Below are positions 37,640 through 49,165 of a stretch of DNA of 64,000 nt, one piece after another. This DNA is from Dromiciops gliroides. Its lineage: Eukaryota; Chordata; Mammalia; Microbiotheria; Microbiotheriidae. The notes under the pieces are model-generated. The model saw only the letters and a program-made list of their open reading frames with translations, searched no databases and had not been told where the DNA came from. The stretch's first letter is position 1, and every line of letters starts with the position of its first letter. The stretch is taken from positions 167,688,303-167,752,302 of the forward strand of contig NC_057861.1 in assembly GCF_019393635.1 (NCBI RefSeq), read 5' to 3'. A program made the translations under genes and the position numbers.

Positions 37640-39110
37640 CTTAAGATGATTCAGAAGTGGAGAAATGGAGAAAGAAATTTAAGGAAAAACAGATCAATGG
37701 AGTCTGGATGTCTCCAGAAGGTAAGCCACTTCTGTCCTGGAAATTCCATCACCAGGTATGCCTCTCTATTCACAGAAAAGGCCATTTTGGCACACAAGGC
37801 AGTTAAGAGGACCTGGATAGAACCAGGTATGACTAACACAGCATCTTGAATCTGCTTGAGCTTCTCCACATGTCAATCTTATAATCAACATGCTTTCAAG
37901 GCCAAAGCTTATGGAGGGTGTCCTTTAGCATATACACCCTTTGAGCATCTACAAATTGATTATATCACAGTGCCTAAGGCATGTAATGATTGGAATGACA
38001 CCATCTACTAGAGACTTGCTGTGGAAAAGCTCCACCATGAGGAAAATGCCTCAGAGGCATTGTGGCTTTTCCTTGGCGTCAGGAAATGACGTTTGCTCAT
38101 GGGTGCTATCAAGGCTACCAGCCAATCAACTTGAGGAGCCTCCTATGGTCTGGGAGGAGACAGGAAGGAGGAAAGGGAGCCTGCGCAGAGAGCGCGGGCC
38201 CTTTTGGCTTCCGGACTTGATGGTGGTGGCGGCAGAGGACTTCACAGGAAATTTGAGGAAAGATAGGAATGCCAGGCTGTTAGAATTCTGTTCTCAATCT
38301 TTTTCTTTCTATTTTCCAATAAACCCTTAAAAACCTAAACTCGTTTTATCAGTGATTTTTAGTCAGTTTCCCCCAAACTGGGGGAACAGATTAGAATCCA
38401 CATTTAGAATCTTAAATTACACAGGCAGGACATTATAAGTATTGTCTTGTTATAGTTGATTAACTCACTCGATAGGTGGAGGTGTTTCCCAGCCCCTGAG
38501 CCACAGCTACCTTTGTTGCCAAGACTGTCCTTAAAAGAGATAGTTCCTTGCCTTGGCCCACCAGCCCGAATTGATTCTGACAAAGGCACATGTTTTACTG
38601 ATTCTGTTTTATCCCAAATTTACTCTTTATTGGGAATAACTCCAAAATTCCTTATACCCTACCACCCACAAAGCTCAGGCCAGGTAGGTTGTATGAATAA
38701 AGAGCTTAAGAGCATGATTGGCAAATTATATACTGAAACTCATTTGAAATGGCCCGATGTTCTGCCATTGGCATTCTATCTACGCAGTAGACCAAGAGGA
38801 GAACTTCACATATCTCCTTATGACATACTATTTGGTTACCCTCCTATCCAGGCTAAAACTTTTTCCCCAGTTTATACATCACTGTTGGGAGGTGATACTT
38901 CTGTTGCCTCCTATACACAGGATTACAAACTAGGCTACGTGAACTCCATGAGGCAGGCATTGCTGTACAAGCTGGTCCTTTAGATTTTTCCCTGCATGAT
39001 TTTAGTCCTGGATACAACCTATATATTAAGAATTTTCAGCCAACCAGTGGGACTATTAAAATTGGAGAAAAAGAATCTTGGATTCATTGTTCCTGTGTAA
39101 AACCTGCATC
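37640..39110 (+). pseudogene. ERV integrase, pol copy 1 (split by a solo LTR)
   Basis: The N-terminal zinc-binding part (about 37640-37900) is followed by PFEHLQIDYITVPKA with the first catalytic Asp. The gene is then cut at 37981 by a 442-bp LTR. It resumes at 38428 with RIDSDKGTCFTDS (second Asp). The third catalytic residue, Glu in QSSGQVE of copy 2, is Gly here (QSSGQVGC). The C-terminus ends with ESWIH..VKPA near 39110, typical of gammaretroviral integrase. Confidence 0.85.
37982..38423 (+). mobile_element. Solo LTR, family B, in integrase copy 1
   Basis: The 442-bp LTR starts TGTAATGATTGG and ends TTACACA, with the 4-bp target duplication GGCA at 37978-37981 and 38424-38427. AATAAA at about 38319 is the likely poly(A) signal. 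Copy 2 of integrase (43130-43160) shows the uninterrupted target. Confidence 0.94.
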
Positions 39111-39705
39111 ATTTATAGGTAAAGAAATTTCAAATAAAACCACTTACAATAGCAGCTGCTAAAGAGCAAAGAACCCTAACAAAGCCCAGAGGCAATAGGC
39201 AGTTCCAATTTGAAAACCCTATGACTCAATTGTGAGCCCTGGGACTCAAACTCCATAAGGTATCAGGAGATGGAAATTGTCTTTTTAGAGTCCTTGGAGA
39301 CTAGTTAGAAGATCATTCTAGAAACCATCTCAAACACAGACAAGAAACTACTGATTATATACTCAATCATAAAAAAGACTGAGCCTTTTAGAGAGGATAT
39401 TCCCTTTGGAAAATACATTGCCAACTTAAAAAAACCAGCAGTATTTGGAGACAATGATAAGATTGTAGCCTTTGCAAAACATAACCAGCTGAAAGTAATC
39501 ATTGATCAGTTGAATAAACCCCTATGGCAAATTCATGTTACAGACAAAGCCAATGCTAAAGAACTCCAAATTTTCTACCATAAAGAACATTATGACAGCA
39601 TTAGAAAAATCAATGATAATTTGGAAACCCCTGCCACTTTGGCATGCAGAGAATTGGGGAACCAGTTAAAACAATGTGGTATACCCAAAGCTCTAGCAGT
39701 ATAAT
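39111..39705 (+). pseudogene. OTUD3: OTUD3 processed pseudogene
   Basis: Intronless copy of the OTU deubiquitinase OTUD3, starting in the N-terminal basic region (AAKEQRTL). It reads ALGLKLHKVSGDGNCLFRVL with the catalytic loop Asp-Gly-Asn-Cys, then [19 protein letters not shown]. The frame shifts into [28 protein letters not shown] and [10 protein letters not shown], and then [12 protein letters not shown] with the catalytic His. Stops lie before ALGLKL (about 39232) and after VLGD (about 39303), with a frameshift near 39380. OTUD3 normally removes ubiquitin from targets such as PTEN. This copy is dead. It sits between the two pol copies. Confidence 0.88.
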
Positions 39706-40385
39706 AACGTACCTTTTAACAATCTTTTTTTTTTCAGTTTCCCAAGTTTTATTGCAATACTGTGAGTGACCACAGGGAGAGAACCAGAATATTGGAAAGG
39801 TATCTCTCCAATAATCTTTTCTTTCTGCAGGTAAACCACTAAAGCACATGGCCTTGCTTTCTGGCCTACCTCAACTTCCCTCACCCCTTTCCCCTACTTA
39901 ACCCTTATTCCCTAAAGCCATTTTTTTTTTGTTTTTTGAAAGGCATTGACAAGGCCTGGAATTCACCACATAATTAAATTTCCTTATGAACACAAAAGGG
40001 TACTTAGCAAACCTTTTGCTTTTTTATTTTTGTTTTTTTTTTACTTTTGTTTCTTTTGCTTTCTTTTTAACTCAATTTTGTAAACTGAATGGATTTCTAA
40101 GACATTTCTAGTATATACCATTCAACTCTGATGACTTCAAGAATCTATTACCTTGACTGGACTAAGGGTAATGCAATCCTTACAACTAAGGGTATAGGTG
40201 GGGCCATTGGGCCTCAGGAGCTGAAGCTATCACAATTTTTTTTTTGAAAGAACCATGGGTTTAATGAGTCCGTTTATGGGATTGTGTTTAAAAAAACCCC
40301 AAAGGGTTATTGAACCCTTTCGCTTGGTTTGTAAGGCAATCAATGAACATATTGAGTCTTGCTGGTTGAGGTTTTATTTCTTTTC
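39706..40385 (+). other. Unassigned sequence between OTUD3 retrocopy and pol copy 2
   Basis: T-rich sequence at about 39700-40080, then short readable stretches (LDWTKGNAIL, GIGGAIGPQEL) that could be env remnants of the first provirus. No env motif (CWLC, CKS17-like, furin site) is seen, so this is not called. Confidence 0.3.
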
Positions 40386-40539
40386 TTTTTTTTTTTTTTT
40401 TAAAGTGAGGCAGTTGGAGTTGAGTGACTTGCCCAGGGTCACACAGCTAGTAAGTGTTAAGTGTCTGAGGCTGGATTTGAACTCAGGTACTCTTGAATCC
40501 AGGGCCAGTGCTTTATCCACTGCACCACCTAGCTGCCCT
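40386..40539 (-). repeat. tRNA-headed SINE at the left edge of pol copy 2
   Basis: A reverse copy with a long T tract. No clear target repeat was found, so it may mark a rearrangement junction. Confidence 0.85.
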
Positions 40540-40868
40540 GGGGAATACATTTTAAATCCCTTTTGATATTCCTGAGTCCCTATGGGCTTCCTCCTCTACT
40601 GATGTAGGTCTCCTTAAACTGTGAAGCAATCTCTGCTGTGCTTTCTTTTCAGTACCAGTACATCAAGAGTCCCAATACTTGTTTGCCTTTACCTGGAAGA
40701 ATAGACAAGGGACTAGGACCAGACTCCCACAGGGGTTTGTTGACAGTCCCACATTATTCTCTCAAATTTTGCAACAGGATTTAACCTCCATTACCTTTAA
40801 AGGTTCTACTTTAGTCCAATATGTAGGTGACTTACCTCCTGGCTGCACCTAATGCTGAGATTTGCCAG

Positions 40869-41314
40869 TGTGAGAATTGGAGTGATGCCCCCTGCTGGAG
40901 AGATACTGTAGGAAAGCTCCACCATGAGGAGAAGGCATCTGAGGACAAGCCATGCGGCTTGGAAGGTCAGCTCCTTGGTGTCAGGAAGTGACATTTGCTT
41001 GTGGGTACTGTCAATCAAAGCTACCAGCCAATTGGCTTGGAGCTATGTGTGGGGGGATGGGCTGTTTCCATTTTCCAGAGAGGCTTCTGGGAGAAAGAAA
41101 GGGCAAGGCTCTCGCTCTCTTTGGCTGGTACCTTGTGTGGAGTGGAGGGAGATGCTGGCTCCCTTAGATGAAGGCACCTTGGCTTCCTCACCAAATTCTT
41201 ATGCTCTTAACAAATGCTTAAAAGTCTAAACTCTTGCTAAAGCTTCTAATTCATTAGTGACCACTCATTAGATTTCTAGACAGTCTAGCTAGAATTACAG
41301 ACAGCAACTATTCA
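40869..41314 (+). mobile_element. Solo LTR, family B, in RT copy 2
   Basis: The 446-bp LTR begins TGTGAGAATTGGAGTGATGC and ends AACTATTCA, with the target duplication CCAG at 40865-40868 and 41315-41318. Copy 1 shows the intact target at about 36290 (GTCAGGAAGATAG). Confidence 0.92.
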
Positions 41315-42485
41315 CCAGGAAGACAGCCAACACCTGTTATTAAGAGCGGCACAAATGAGGCCATAAGGTCTCTAAGTCTAAAGTACAATGGTGTCTATCT
41401 CAGGTGGAATATTTGGGTTTTGTTTTGGCTGCTGGCATGCAATCCATCTCTCTTAAGCGTGGCCAGACTATTTAATAAGTCTCTGCTTCCTCTACTAAGA
41501 AGCAGGTAAGGGTTATTCTGGGAGCAGCTGGATATTGCAAACAATGGATACCCTTTTTTGGGGAAATTACTAAGCCTGTTACAACTCTAACCAAAAATTC
41601 TATCCCAAAACCTTTACAGCTGGATTCCCAGCATCTTTCGGCTTTAACAGAATTAAAACGGCCTTGTTATAAGTACCTGCACTAGGACTCCCAGACTACG
41701 ATAAGTCTTTTACTCTTTTTGTACGTGAACAGAGGGGAGTGGCTTCTGGGGTCCTGACTCAAAAAATAACACTATCCAGCACCCAATAGGTTATTATTCT
41801 ACTTAACTTGATTCTGTAGCTGCTGGTGCGTCTGCTTGCCTTAGGGCAGTGGCGGCTACAGCCCTTTTGGTAGAAAAAGCCTCTGATCTGGTCTTAGGTA
41901 ACCCTCTAATCGTGCAGTGCCCTCATGAAGTTGAGACCCACTTACTGCGTCATAGGACACAGGCTTTTTCAAATCAAAGGCTCACTAGATATGAAGTAAC
42001 CCTGCTAAGAAATGAGAGAATCACTTTAAAGCATTGTACAGTCCTTAACCCAGCAACACTGCTCCCTGACCTGCCACTCTCAGGGGAGCCTTTGCATGAC
42101 TGCACCTCCCTAGTTGACATAGCTGAGAAACCTCATGATGATCTTTTTGACACACCCTTAGAGAACCCTGATTTTATCTTCTATACTAACAGTTCATCTT
42201 TTATGTTTGAGGGGACCTGCTATACTGGTGCTGATGTAGTTTCTGATTATGATAGTATCTGGGTAGCTTCTCTGCCTTCACATCTTAGTGCACAGGCTGC
42301 GCTCTCACAAGCCTAAACCAGAGGAAAAAGTGCTGCTATTTACACTGATTCTAAATATGTATTTAGTGTCTGCCATGCTGTAGGAATGTTATGGCTGCAG
42401 AGAGGATTTTTAACCTCTGCTGGCAAAGCTATTGCCAATGGAGAATTTATTAAAGATCTCCTATCTGCTTTAAAACTCCCATCTT

Positions 42486-42639
42486 GGGGCAGGTAGGTGG
42501 CACAGTGGATAAAGCATCAGCCCTGGATTCAGGAGGACCTGACTTAAAATCCCACCTTAGACACTTGATACTTAGTAGCTGTGTGACCTTGGGCAAGTCA
42601 CTTAACTCTCATTGCCCTGAAAAAAACAAAGACAAAAAA
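42486..42639 (+). repeat. tRNA-headed SINE in RNase H copy 2
   Basis: A forward copy (CTCATTGCCC subtype) is flanked by CTCCCATCTT/TTCTCATCTA. Confidence 0.9.
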
Positions 42640-43890
42640 ATTCTCATCTACCCTAGCTATTGTTCATTGTCCTCATACTGGAAAAAGCAACCCTGTTTCA
42701 AAAGGGAATGAACAAGTTGCTGCTGCTAAGCTTGCTGCTTTGGAAGCTCCTGAATATGTATTTAATCTTTCTTCTGATGATGATGTTTCCATTTCTCTTA
42801 TGATAAGTCTGAAGTAGAGAAGTGGAAAAAGAAATTCAAGGCTAAAGAAGCCAATGGGGTCTGGGTGACTTCAGAGGGGAAGCTGCTTCTCTCCTAGAGC
42901 TTCTACTGTCAGATATGCCTATCCACAGAAAAGGCCATTTTGTCACACAAAGGAATTATGGACTCAGTAAAAAGGGGTTGGATTGCCCCTGGAGTTACTA
43001 ATGTGGCCTCTAGGGTTTGTGCCTGTTGTTCTGTCTGTCAGACTTATAATCAACCGGCCTTCTGTCCTAAAGCTTATGGAGGACAACCTTTAGCATATAT
43101 ACCTTTTGAGCATCTACAAATTGATTATATCACAATGCCTAAGGCAGGATGTTATAAGTTTTGTCATATTATAGTTGATCAACTTAGTGGGTAGAAGCTT
43201 TTCCATGTTCCTGAGCCACACCTGCCTTTGTTGCCAAAACTCCTTAAAGAAATAGTCCCTCGGTTTGGCCCACCAGCCTGCATTGATTCTGACAAAGGCA
43301 CACATTTTACTGATTCTGTTCTATCCCCAATCTACTCTTTCTTGGGAGTAACTCCACAGTTCTATACACCCTACCACCTACAAAGCTCAGGCCAGGTCGA
43401 ATATATGAATAAAGAGCTTGAGAGCATGACTGGAAAATTGTGCACTGAAACTCATTTGAAGTGGCCTAATGTTCTACTCTTGGCATTGTTCTACCTGTGC
43501 AGCAGGCCAAGAAGAGAACTACATATATCACCTTTTGAGATGCTTTTTGGCCACTCCCCTATCCAAGAAAAACCTTTTTCCCCAGTATATACATCATTAG
43601 TGTGTGTGTGGCGGGGGATACCTCTGTTGCTTCCTATATGCAGGATTTACAAGTCAGGCTATGTGAACTCCACAAGGCAGGAGCAGCAGTACAGGCTGGC
43701 GCCTTGGACTTCTTACATGATTTGAACCCAGGAGACAGTGTATATGTCAAAAATTTTCAGCAGACTAGTGGGACCCAGCCAGCTTGGGAAGGTCCTTTCC
43801 AGGTATTGCTGACAGCTCTGACTGCCATCAAAATCAGAGAAACACTCTTGGATCCATTGCTTCCACATAAAACCAATACCAACACTTGAC

Positions 43891-45289
43891 GAGTAATGCA
43901 TTCATAGAAATTGTGTAATAATGAATAATGTCAGTCATTTACATTTATCATCTACTATGTGTGATAGTGATTATACATTTGTAGTTATTTGGAATTATTG
44001 TGTATTGTATATTATATCCTGAGTCATAAAGCTAATTCACTTTTTTTTTTGCTGTCATCATTATCCTCAGTTGTTAAATCCATATGAGCCTTTGTTTATG
44101 GGAGCTTATCATTTGATTTTTGTTTTTATTTTTTGGTGGGGCAGTGAGGGTTAAATGACTTGCCCAGGGTCACACAGCTAGTGTGTCAAGTGTCTGAGGC
44201 CGTATTTGAACTCAGGTCCTCCTGAACCCAAGGCCAGTGCTTTATCCACTGTGCCACCTAGCTGCCCCTAGAACTTATCATTTGAGACATTTATTGCCTT
44301 TATTCTGAGTTATCAGATCCTGAGCAGTCAAGATGACAGCCATCCATGAAAGGAATACACACAAGAGCAGGCATTGAACTGTCACAGGATGGGTGACATG
44401 CACAAAGTCCAGGTACTACACTGCCTTGGGAAAGACTGAGAGAATGGCCATTGGCAAGAGCTGAGGTGGGATTCTCTTGGTTTAATTTACCTCTCCACAT
44501 AGCACTAGATGGTCGGGCTATGCCATCTCATTCTACACCTGACTTTAATTCCCCCTCCTATATGCCTGATGCCATGGACATCTCAATCCCATGCATCTGA
44601 TTAAGCCTGACTCAGTTTCCCCTCCACGTACTGCATTGGCTGTCTGCAGAGCCACAAAGTTTGGCAACGTTCATTTTTCTTCTCTGTTCTTTTATGGTAA
44701 CCCCATAATTATCTCAGATGTCATGTTGGATTTGGCCTTGACATTTGTTACCAGTTATATTCAATTCTTTAATTTCTCATGATGGCATGAGGATAATTAG
44801 GCAGATGACGCAAAAAGTGATGAAATTAAGATAAAAATTAATTTCTTAATAACACAATTGTCTTAGCCCTTTATTAAAGAAGGGCATAATTAGCATAAAA
44901 TCTCTAAAAGAATTCTGGATTTCCTTAGACATATGTTTTTGAGAACTCTCATTGTTTGATTTGGTTATTGGCAAAGCTATTTAAAGTTGTGTTAAGATCA
45001 ATTTTGTAGGAAATTTTCCAGCTGAGGAGACTTTCTAGCTGATCATAAGTATCTGAAACACCTGAGAGACTTTTCTACAACCACACCTGAGATCATGCCC
45101 AGAATCCAGAGCTATACACAGATGATATCCCAAGAACCATCTGAGATAAGACTTTCAAAGACTTAAATGGGTTTTCCTGTTTTCCTTTTCCCATTGCATA
45201 CACTATTGGTAATATCCACCTCTTCAAGGGAACTGCCCCCTTTAGTTTTAGTTTTTGGGTTTTTTGGTAATATCCACCTACTTGAGGGG
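43891..45289 (+). other. Region where env would be expected; no env recognised
   Basis: Between the end of pol copy 2 and the third solo LTR. There is a SINE at 44117-44269. Short open frames at 44591-44782 and 44300-44500 show no retroviral Env motif. It contains a partial direct repeat of GGTAATATCCACCT near 45208 and 45266. Confidence 0.4.
44117..44269 (-). repeat. tRNA-headed SINE (CTCATTGCCC-like subtype)
   Basis: A reverse copy is flanked by GAGCTTATCATTTGA (44102-44116) and GAACTTATCATTTGA (44271-44285). Confidence 0.93.
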
Positions 45290-45664
45290 TGTAATGATTA
45301 GAGTGACTCCACCTGCTGGAGAGTTACTGTAGGAAAGCTTCTCCATGAGGAGAAGGCGTCTGAAGACGAGATTGTGGCTTTTCTTTGGCGTCAGGAAGTG
45401 ATGTTTGCTTGTGTGTACTGTCTATCAGAGCTACCAGCCAATTAGCTTTGAGCTGTGTGTGCATATGAACGGGATGTTCCCAGTTTCACAGGAGGCTTGT
45501 GGGAGGAAGAAGGGGTGAGGCTGGCTCTCTTGTTCTCTTTTGTGAGGATTCTTGTGGAGAGTAGAGCAGAAACGCAGGCTTCCTGAGATAGCTGAATCTA
45601 GGCCTCTTTCTCTCTTAACCAAATTCTTATTCTCCTTAATAAATGCTTAAAAGTCTAACTCTTG

Positions 45665-46943
45665 AGCAGCTTGCTGATTCCTCTCAGTATTTGACAAAAA
45701 CTGCTGGGAAAACAGGAAGATAGTATGGCAGAAATTAAGCATAGACCAACATCTTACACCTTATACTAAAATAAGGTCAAAATGGATACTTGATTTAGAC
45801 ATAAGAGGTGATACCATAGGTAAATTAGGAGAGGAAGGAATCCTCTACCTTTCAGATCTTTGGAAAGAAAAACAGTTTATGACCAAACAAGAGATAGAGA
45901 ATATTATGAAATGCAAAATGGATGGTTTTGATTACAAAAGTTTCTGTATAAACAGAAGCAATGCATCCAAAATTAGAAGGGAGGCAGAAAGCTGGGAAAC
46001 AATTTTTATGGCCAGTACTTCTGATAAAGGCCTCATCTCTAAAATATATAGGGAACTAAATCAAATTTATAAGAATCCAAGTCATTCCCCAATTGAGAAA
46101 TGGTCAAAGGATATGAACAGGCAGTTTTCTGATGAAGAAATCAAAGCTATTGCCATATGAAAAAATGCTCTAAATCACTATTGATTAGAGAGATGCAAAT
46201 TAAAACAAATCTGAGGTACCACCTGACACCTATCAGATTGGCTAAAATGACAAAAAAGGAAAATAATAAATGTTGGAGAAGCTGTGGAAAAATTGGAACA
46301 CTAATGCATTGTTGGTGGAGCTGTGAGCTGATCCAAACATTCTGGAGAGCAATTTGGAATTATGCCCAAAGGGCTATAAAACCATGCATACCCTTTAACC
46401 CAGCAATACCACTTTTGGGTCTTTTCCCCAAAGAGATCATGGAAAAGGGAAAAGGACCCACATGAACAAAAATGTTTATAGCTGCTCTTCATGTGGTGGC
46501 AAGGAATTGGAAGTTGAGGGGATGCCCATCAATTGGGGAATGGCTGGACAAGTTGTGGTATATGAATGTAATGGAATACTATTGTGCTGTAAGAAACGAT
46601 GAGCAGGAGGCTTTCAGAGAAACCTGGAGGGTCTTCCATGGATGATGATGAGTGAGATGAGCAGAACCAGAAGAACATTGTACACAGTATCATCAACATT
46701 GTGTGTTGATCTACTGTGATGGACTACATTCTTCTCACCAATGCAATGGTACAGAAGAGTTCCAGGGGACTCATGATGGAAGAGGATCTCCAAATCCAGG
46801 GGAAAAAAAGAACTGTGGAGTATAGATGCTGATTGAAACATACTATTTCTTTTGTTTTTGGTGTTATTTTTCTATTTTGAGGTTTTTCATCATTGCTCTG
46901 ATTTTTCTCTTATAACATGACTAATGCAGAAATAGGTTTAATG

Positions 46944-46987
<44 letters not shown>

Positions 46988-47122
46988 CCTGTATCAGATT
47001 ACCTGCTCTCTAGGGGAGGGGGGAGGGAGGGAGACAAATCTGAAATTGGAAAGCTTGTATAAACAAATGTTGAGAACTATCTTTACATGTAACTGGAAAA
47101 AAATAAAATACTTTTATCAGAA
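45665..47122 (+). mobile_element. 5'-truncated L1 inserted in the LTR
   Basis: The target repeat AAAAGTCTAACTCTTG occurs at 45649-45664 and 47123-47138. The element carries the ORF2 C-terminal region (MTKQEIENIMKCKMDGFD, DKGLISKIYRELNQIYKN, PSHSPIEKWSKDMNRQFS) with stops from 46160 on. It continues through [20 protein letters not shown]-like codons and the 3' UTR with a (TA)n tract at 46948-46986, and ends with ACATGTAACTGGAAAAAAAT. Confidence 0.92.
46948..46986. repeat. (TA)n microsatellite in L1 3' UTR
   Basis: About 19 TA units. It gives a spurious YIYIYIY open frame. Confidence 0.95.
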
Positions 47123-47337
47123 AAAAGTCTAACTCTTGCTAAAGTTTATAATTTATTGGTGACCACTCATTAGATATTTTAGACAGAATAGCTAGAATTT
47201 TAGCCCCTTACAGGGGACTGCCCCCTTTAGTTAGTTGTTCAAATTTCTTTTCTCTCATTCCCTTTACATTCTTAGTCATCACAGAACCCTTTATAAGTAT
47301 CTGTAATGTTATTGCTTCATTTAAGGAAACTTTCTTA

Positions 47338-47352
47338 AGAAGGGGGGGCAGT
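47338..47352 (+). promoter_or_regulatory. Polypurine tract of the provirus
   Basis: AGAAGGGGGGGCAGT sits directly before the TG of the 3' LTR, where plus-strand DNA synthesis is primed in retroviruses. Confidence 0.75.
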
Positions 47353-48032
47353 TGTGAGAAAATAATGGGTTTTAGAACACTTGAGGGGATTGATTGTATT
47401 AAGATTGATTGGGGGGCAGCTAGGTGGCGCAGTGAATAGAGCACCGACCCTGGAGTCAGGAGTACCTGAGTTCAAATCCGACCTCAGACACTTAATACTT
47501 ACTAGCTGTGTGACCCTGGGCAAGTCACTTAACCCCAATTGCCTCACTTAAAAAAAAAAAAGATTGTATTGACTTTGCTGATTGATTAAAACCACACCTG
47601 CCTTACTCTCAAGGGGGGGGGGTGTCTTCTCAGAAGGTGTGAACTCTGACCTCAATACGGAACCATCCTCAAGTGCAGTGAACCAATGTATTTGGGTAAT
47701 GCTAGCCAATTAGCTTGAAGCAGTGTGTAAGGACTGCCTCTCCTCTGAACACAGAGAAAGCAGTTTGGCTCTTGGACAGGCTTTGTGGTGGAGGACTTGG
47801 AGGAAGAAGCAGGCCAGGCTGGAGCTCTAGGCTAGATAGGCCTTTTCTTAACTTTCTGACCCAGGTGTTCTCTTTTTACTAATACTGTGTATGCTTTAAT
47901 AAATGCTTAATGCCCCAAAATTGGTGCTAAAGCTTCTAATTTATAAGTAACAAATATATTAGAAACGCCAGCTAATTCTCCCCAAACTTGGGACAGAAAT
48001 AAGGTGACCACCATATTTAATTTTACTTGTCA
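47353..48032 (+). mobile_element. 3' LTR of the class I provirus (family A)
   Basis: It starts TGTGAGAAAATAATGGG and ends TTACTTGTCA, about 530 bp without the SINE at 47411-47559. AATAAATGC lies at about 47900. The R-U5 part is nearly identical to the truncated 5' LTR at 30863-31064. Confidence 0.88.
47411..47559 (+). repeat. tRNA-headed SINE in the 3' LTR (CCAATTGCC subtype)
   Basis: A forward copy is flanked by AAGATTGATT/AAGATTGTATT. It post-dates the provirus. Confidence 0.92.
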
Positions 48033-48595
48033 GTTTATTGATGGAGAAGATTTATATGTTGTCAAGGAATCAGGGGGAGGTGAGATTCTTCTTCTGGCTT
48101 ATTATATAAGGAGTGTTTAAAGCTTTAAGTAAATTTTCATAGCCCATAGGACAAATTTTGGTGAGGTTAGGTTATTATAATAGAAGACAGGCTTTTAGTT
48201 AGCTAAAAGTTAAAGCAAGAATGACTCTGAGCCCCAAATAATAGCTCATTCTTTTTCTGATCTATGTGATACCAACCCCACAAAGAATGTTCATCTCATG
48301 CCTATCTTCCCTCAATCTCTGGACACAGTCATTCTGCCCTATAGGTTCGCATGGACTCACTGGTACTGGAGTGCTTCTCCCAATTTCCATTCTAGGAAAT
48401 TAATTCCTTCTTCCTTTATTACTGGCATATTAAAAGAAGAGTCTTTGCCAGTAGGTCTCCAAGATTGCCATCTTTGGGACTGTGTTGGAGGAGGGGCCAG
48501 GTTAGTGGTCCCTGGGGCTACACCTCTTCCACTTTCTCGCTTTAACTAAAACTTGACTTTGACTGAAACTAGCTTATGATTGGATCAGTTAAATC
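48033..48595 (+). other. Flanking sequence with an unrecognised 83-codon open frame
   Basis: The open frame at 48298-48549 begins MPIFPQSLDT and ends PLPLSRFN. It has no family motif that I recognise, no splice sites and no promoter. It may be chance or a retrocopy fragment. Confidence 0.3.
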
Positions 48596-49165
48596 ACTTT
48601 GTTTAAAATATTGCATTTTTGATCCAAGACAATTCCAAAGGAATCATGATGGAAAATGCTCTCCACATCCAGAAAAAAGAACTGTGGAATCTGAATGCAG
48701 ATTAAATTATATTCTACTTTTTTTGTTTTTTATCTTTTCTGAAGTTTCCCCCTTTTGTTCTGATTCTTCTTTCTTTCTTTCTTTTTTTTTGTGAGGCAAT
48801 TGGGGTTAAGTGACTTGCCCAGGGTCACACAGCTAGTAAGTGTCAAGTGTCTGAGGCCGGATTTGAACTCAGGTCCTCCTGACTCCAGGGCTGGTGCTCT
48901 GTCCACTGTGTCACCTAGCTGTCCCTCTTGATTCTTCTTTCGCATTTCACAACTAATGCAAAAAATATGTTTAATGTAATTGTACATATATATATGTGCA
49001 ACCTATATCAGATTTCTTTTTGTGTTGGGGAGGGGGGAAAGAAGGGAGGGAGGGAAAAAATTTGGAACTCAAAATCTTATAAAAACAAATGTCGAAAACT
49101 ATCTTTGCGTGTAACTAGGAAAAATACTATTAAGATGGGGGAAAAATTTAAAAAATAAAAAGTCA
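48596..49165 (+). repeat. L1 3' end interrupted by a SINE
   Basis: GATCCAAGACAATTCCAAAG, CATGATGGAAAATGCTCTCC, AACCTATATCAGATTTCTTT and AAATTTGGAACTCAAAATCT match the L1 3' UTR order seen elsewhere in the window. Confidence 0.85.
48773..48926 (-). repeat. tRNA-headed SINE (CCAATTGCC subtype)
   Basis: A reverse copy within L1 is flanked by TGATTCTTCTTT (48761-48772 and 48929-48940). Confidence 0.92.

Larger units (their letters stand above)
40540..43890 (+). pseudogene. ERV pol copy 2 (RT, RNase H, integrase), decayed
   Basis: The copy starts at the RT N-terminus (DIPESLWAS) and has lost about 330 bp relative to copy 1, between LLKL and SLLCFLF (40620). LPQGFVDSPTLFS is kept, but the catalytic YVDD reads YVGD (40820). 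RNase H (41849-42316 and onward) has lost the first Asp (YTNSS instead of YMDGS) and part of the Glu block. Integrase (42890-43890) keeps all three catalytic residues in readable context: LQIDYI, DSDKGTHF and QSSGQVEYMN. A solo LTR (40869-41314) and a SINE (42486-42639) interrupt it. Stops and frameshifts are scattered throughout. Confidence 0.85.
45290..47212 (+). mobile_element. Solo LTR, family B, itself split by an L1
   Basis: It starts TGTAATGATTAGAGTGACTC and ends CCCCTTACA, with the target duplication GGGG (45286-45289 and 47213-47216). The LTR segments are 45290-45664 and 47139-47212, and AATAAATGC lies near 45638. An L1 3' fragment lies between them. Confidence 0.9.

Noticed and set aside
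44591-44782. Env fragment of the retrovirus
   Set aside because: The position is right, but no Env motif, signal peptide, cleavage site or membrane segment pattern can be supported.
46917-47132. Protein with YIYIYIY repeat
   Set aside because: It is translation of a (TA)n microsatellite in an L1 3' UTR.
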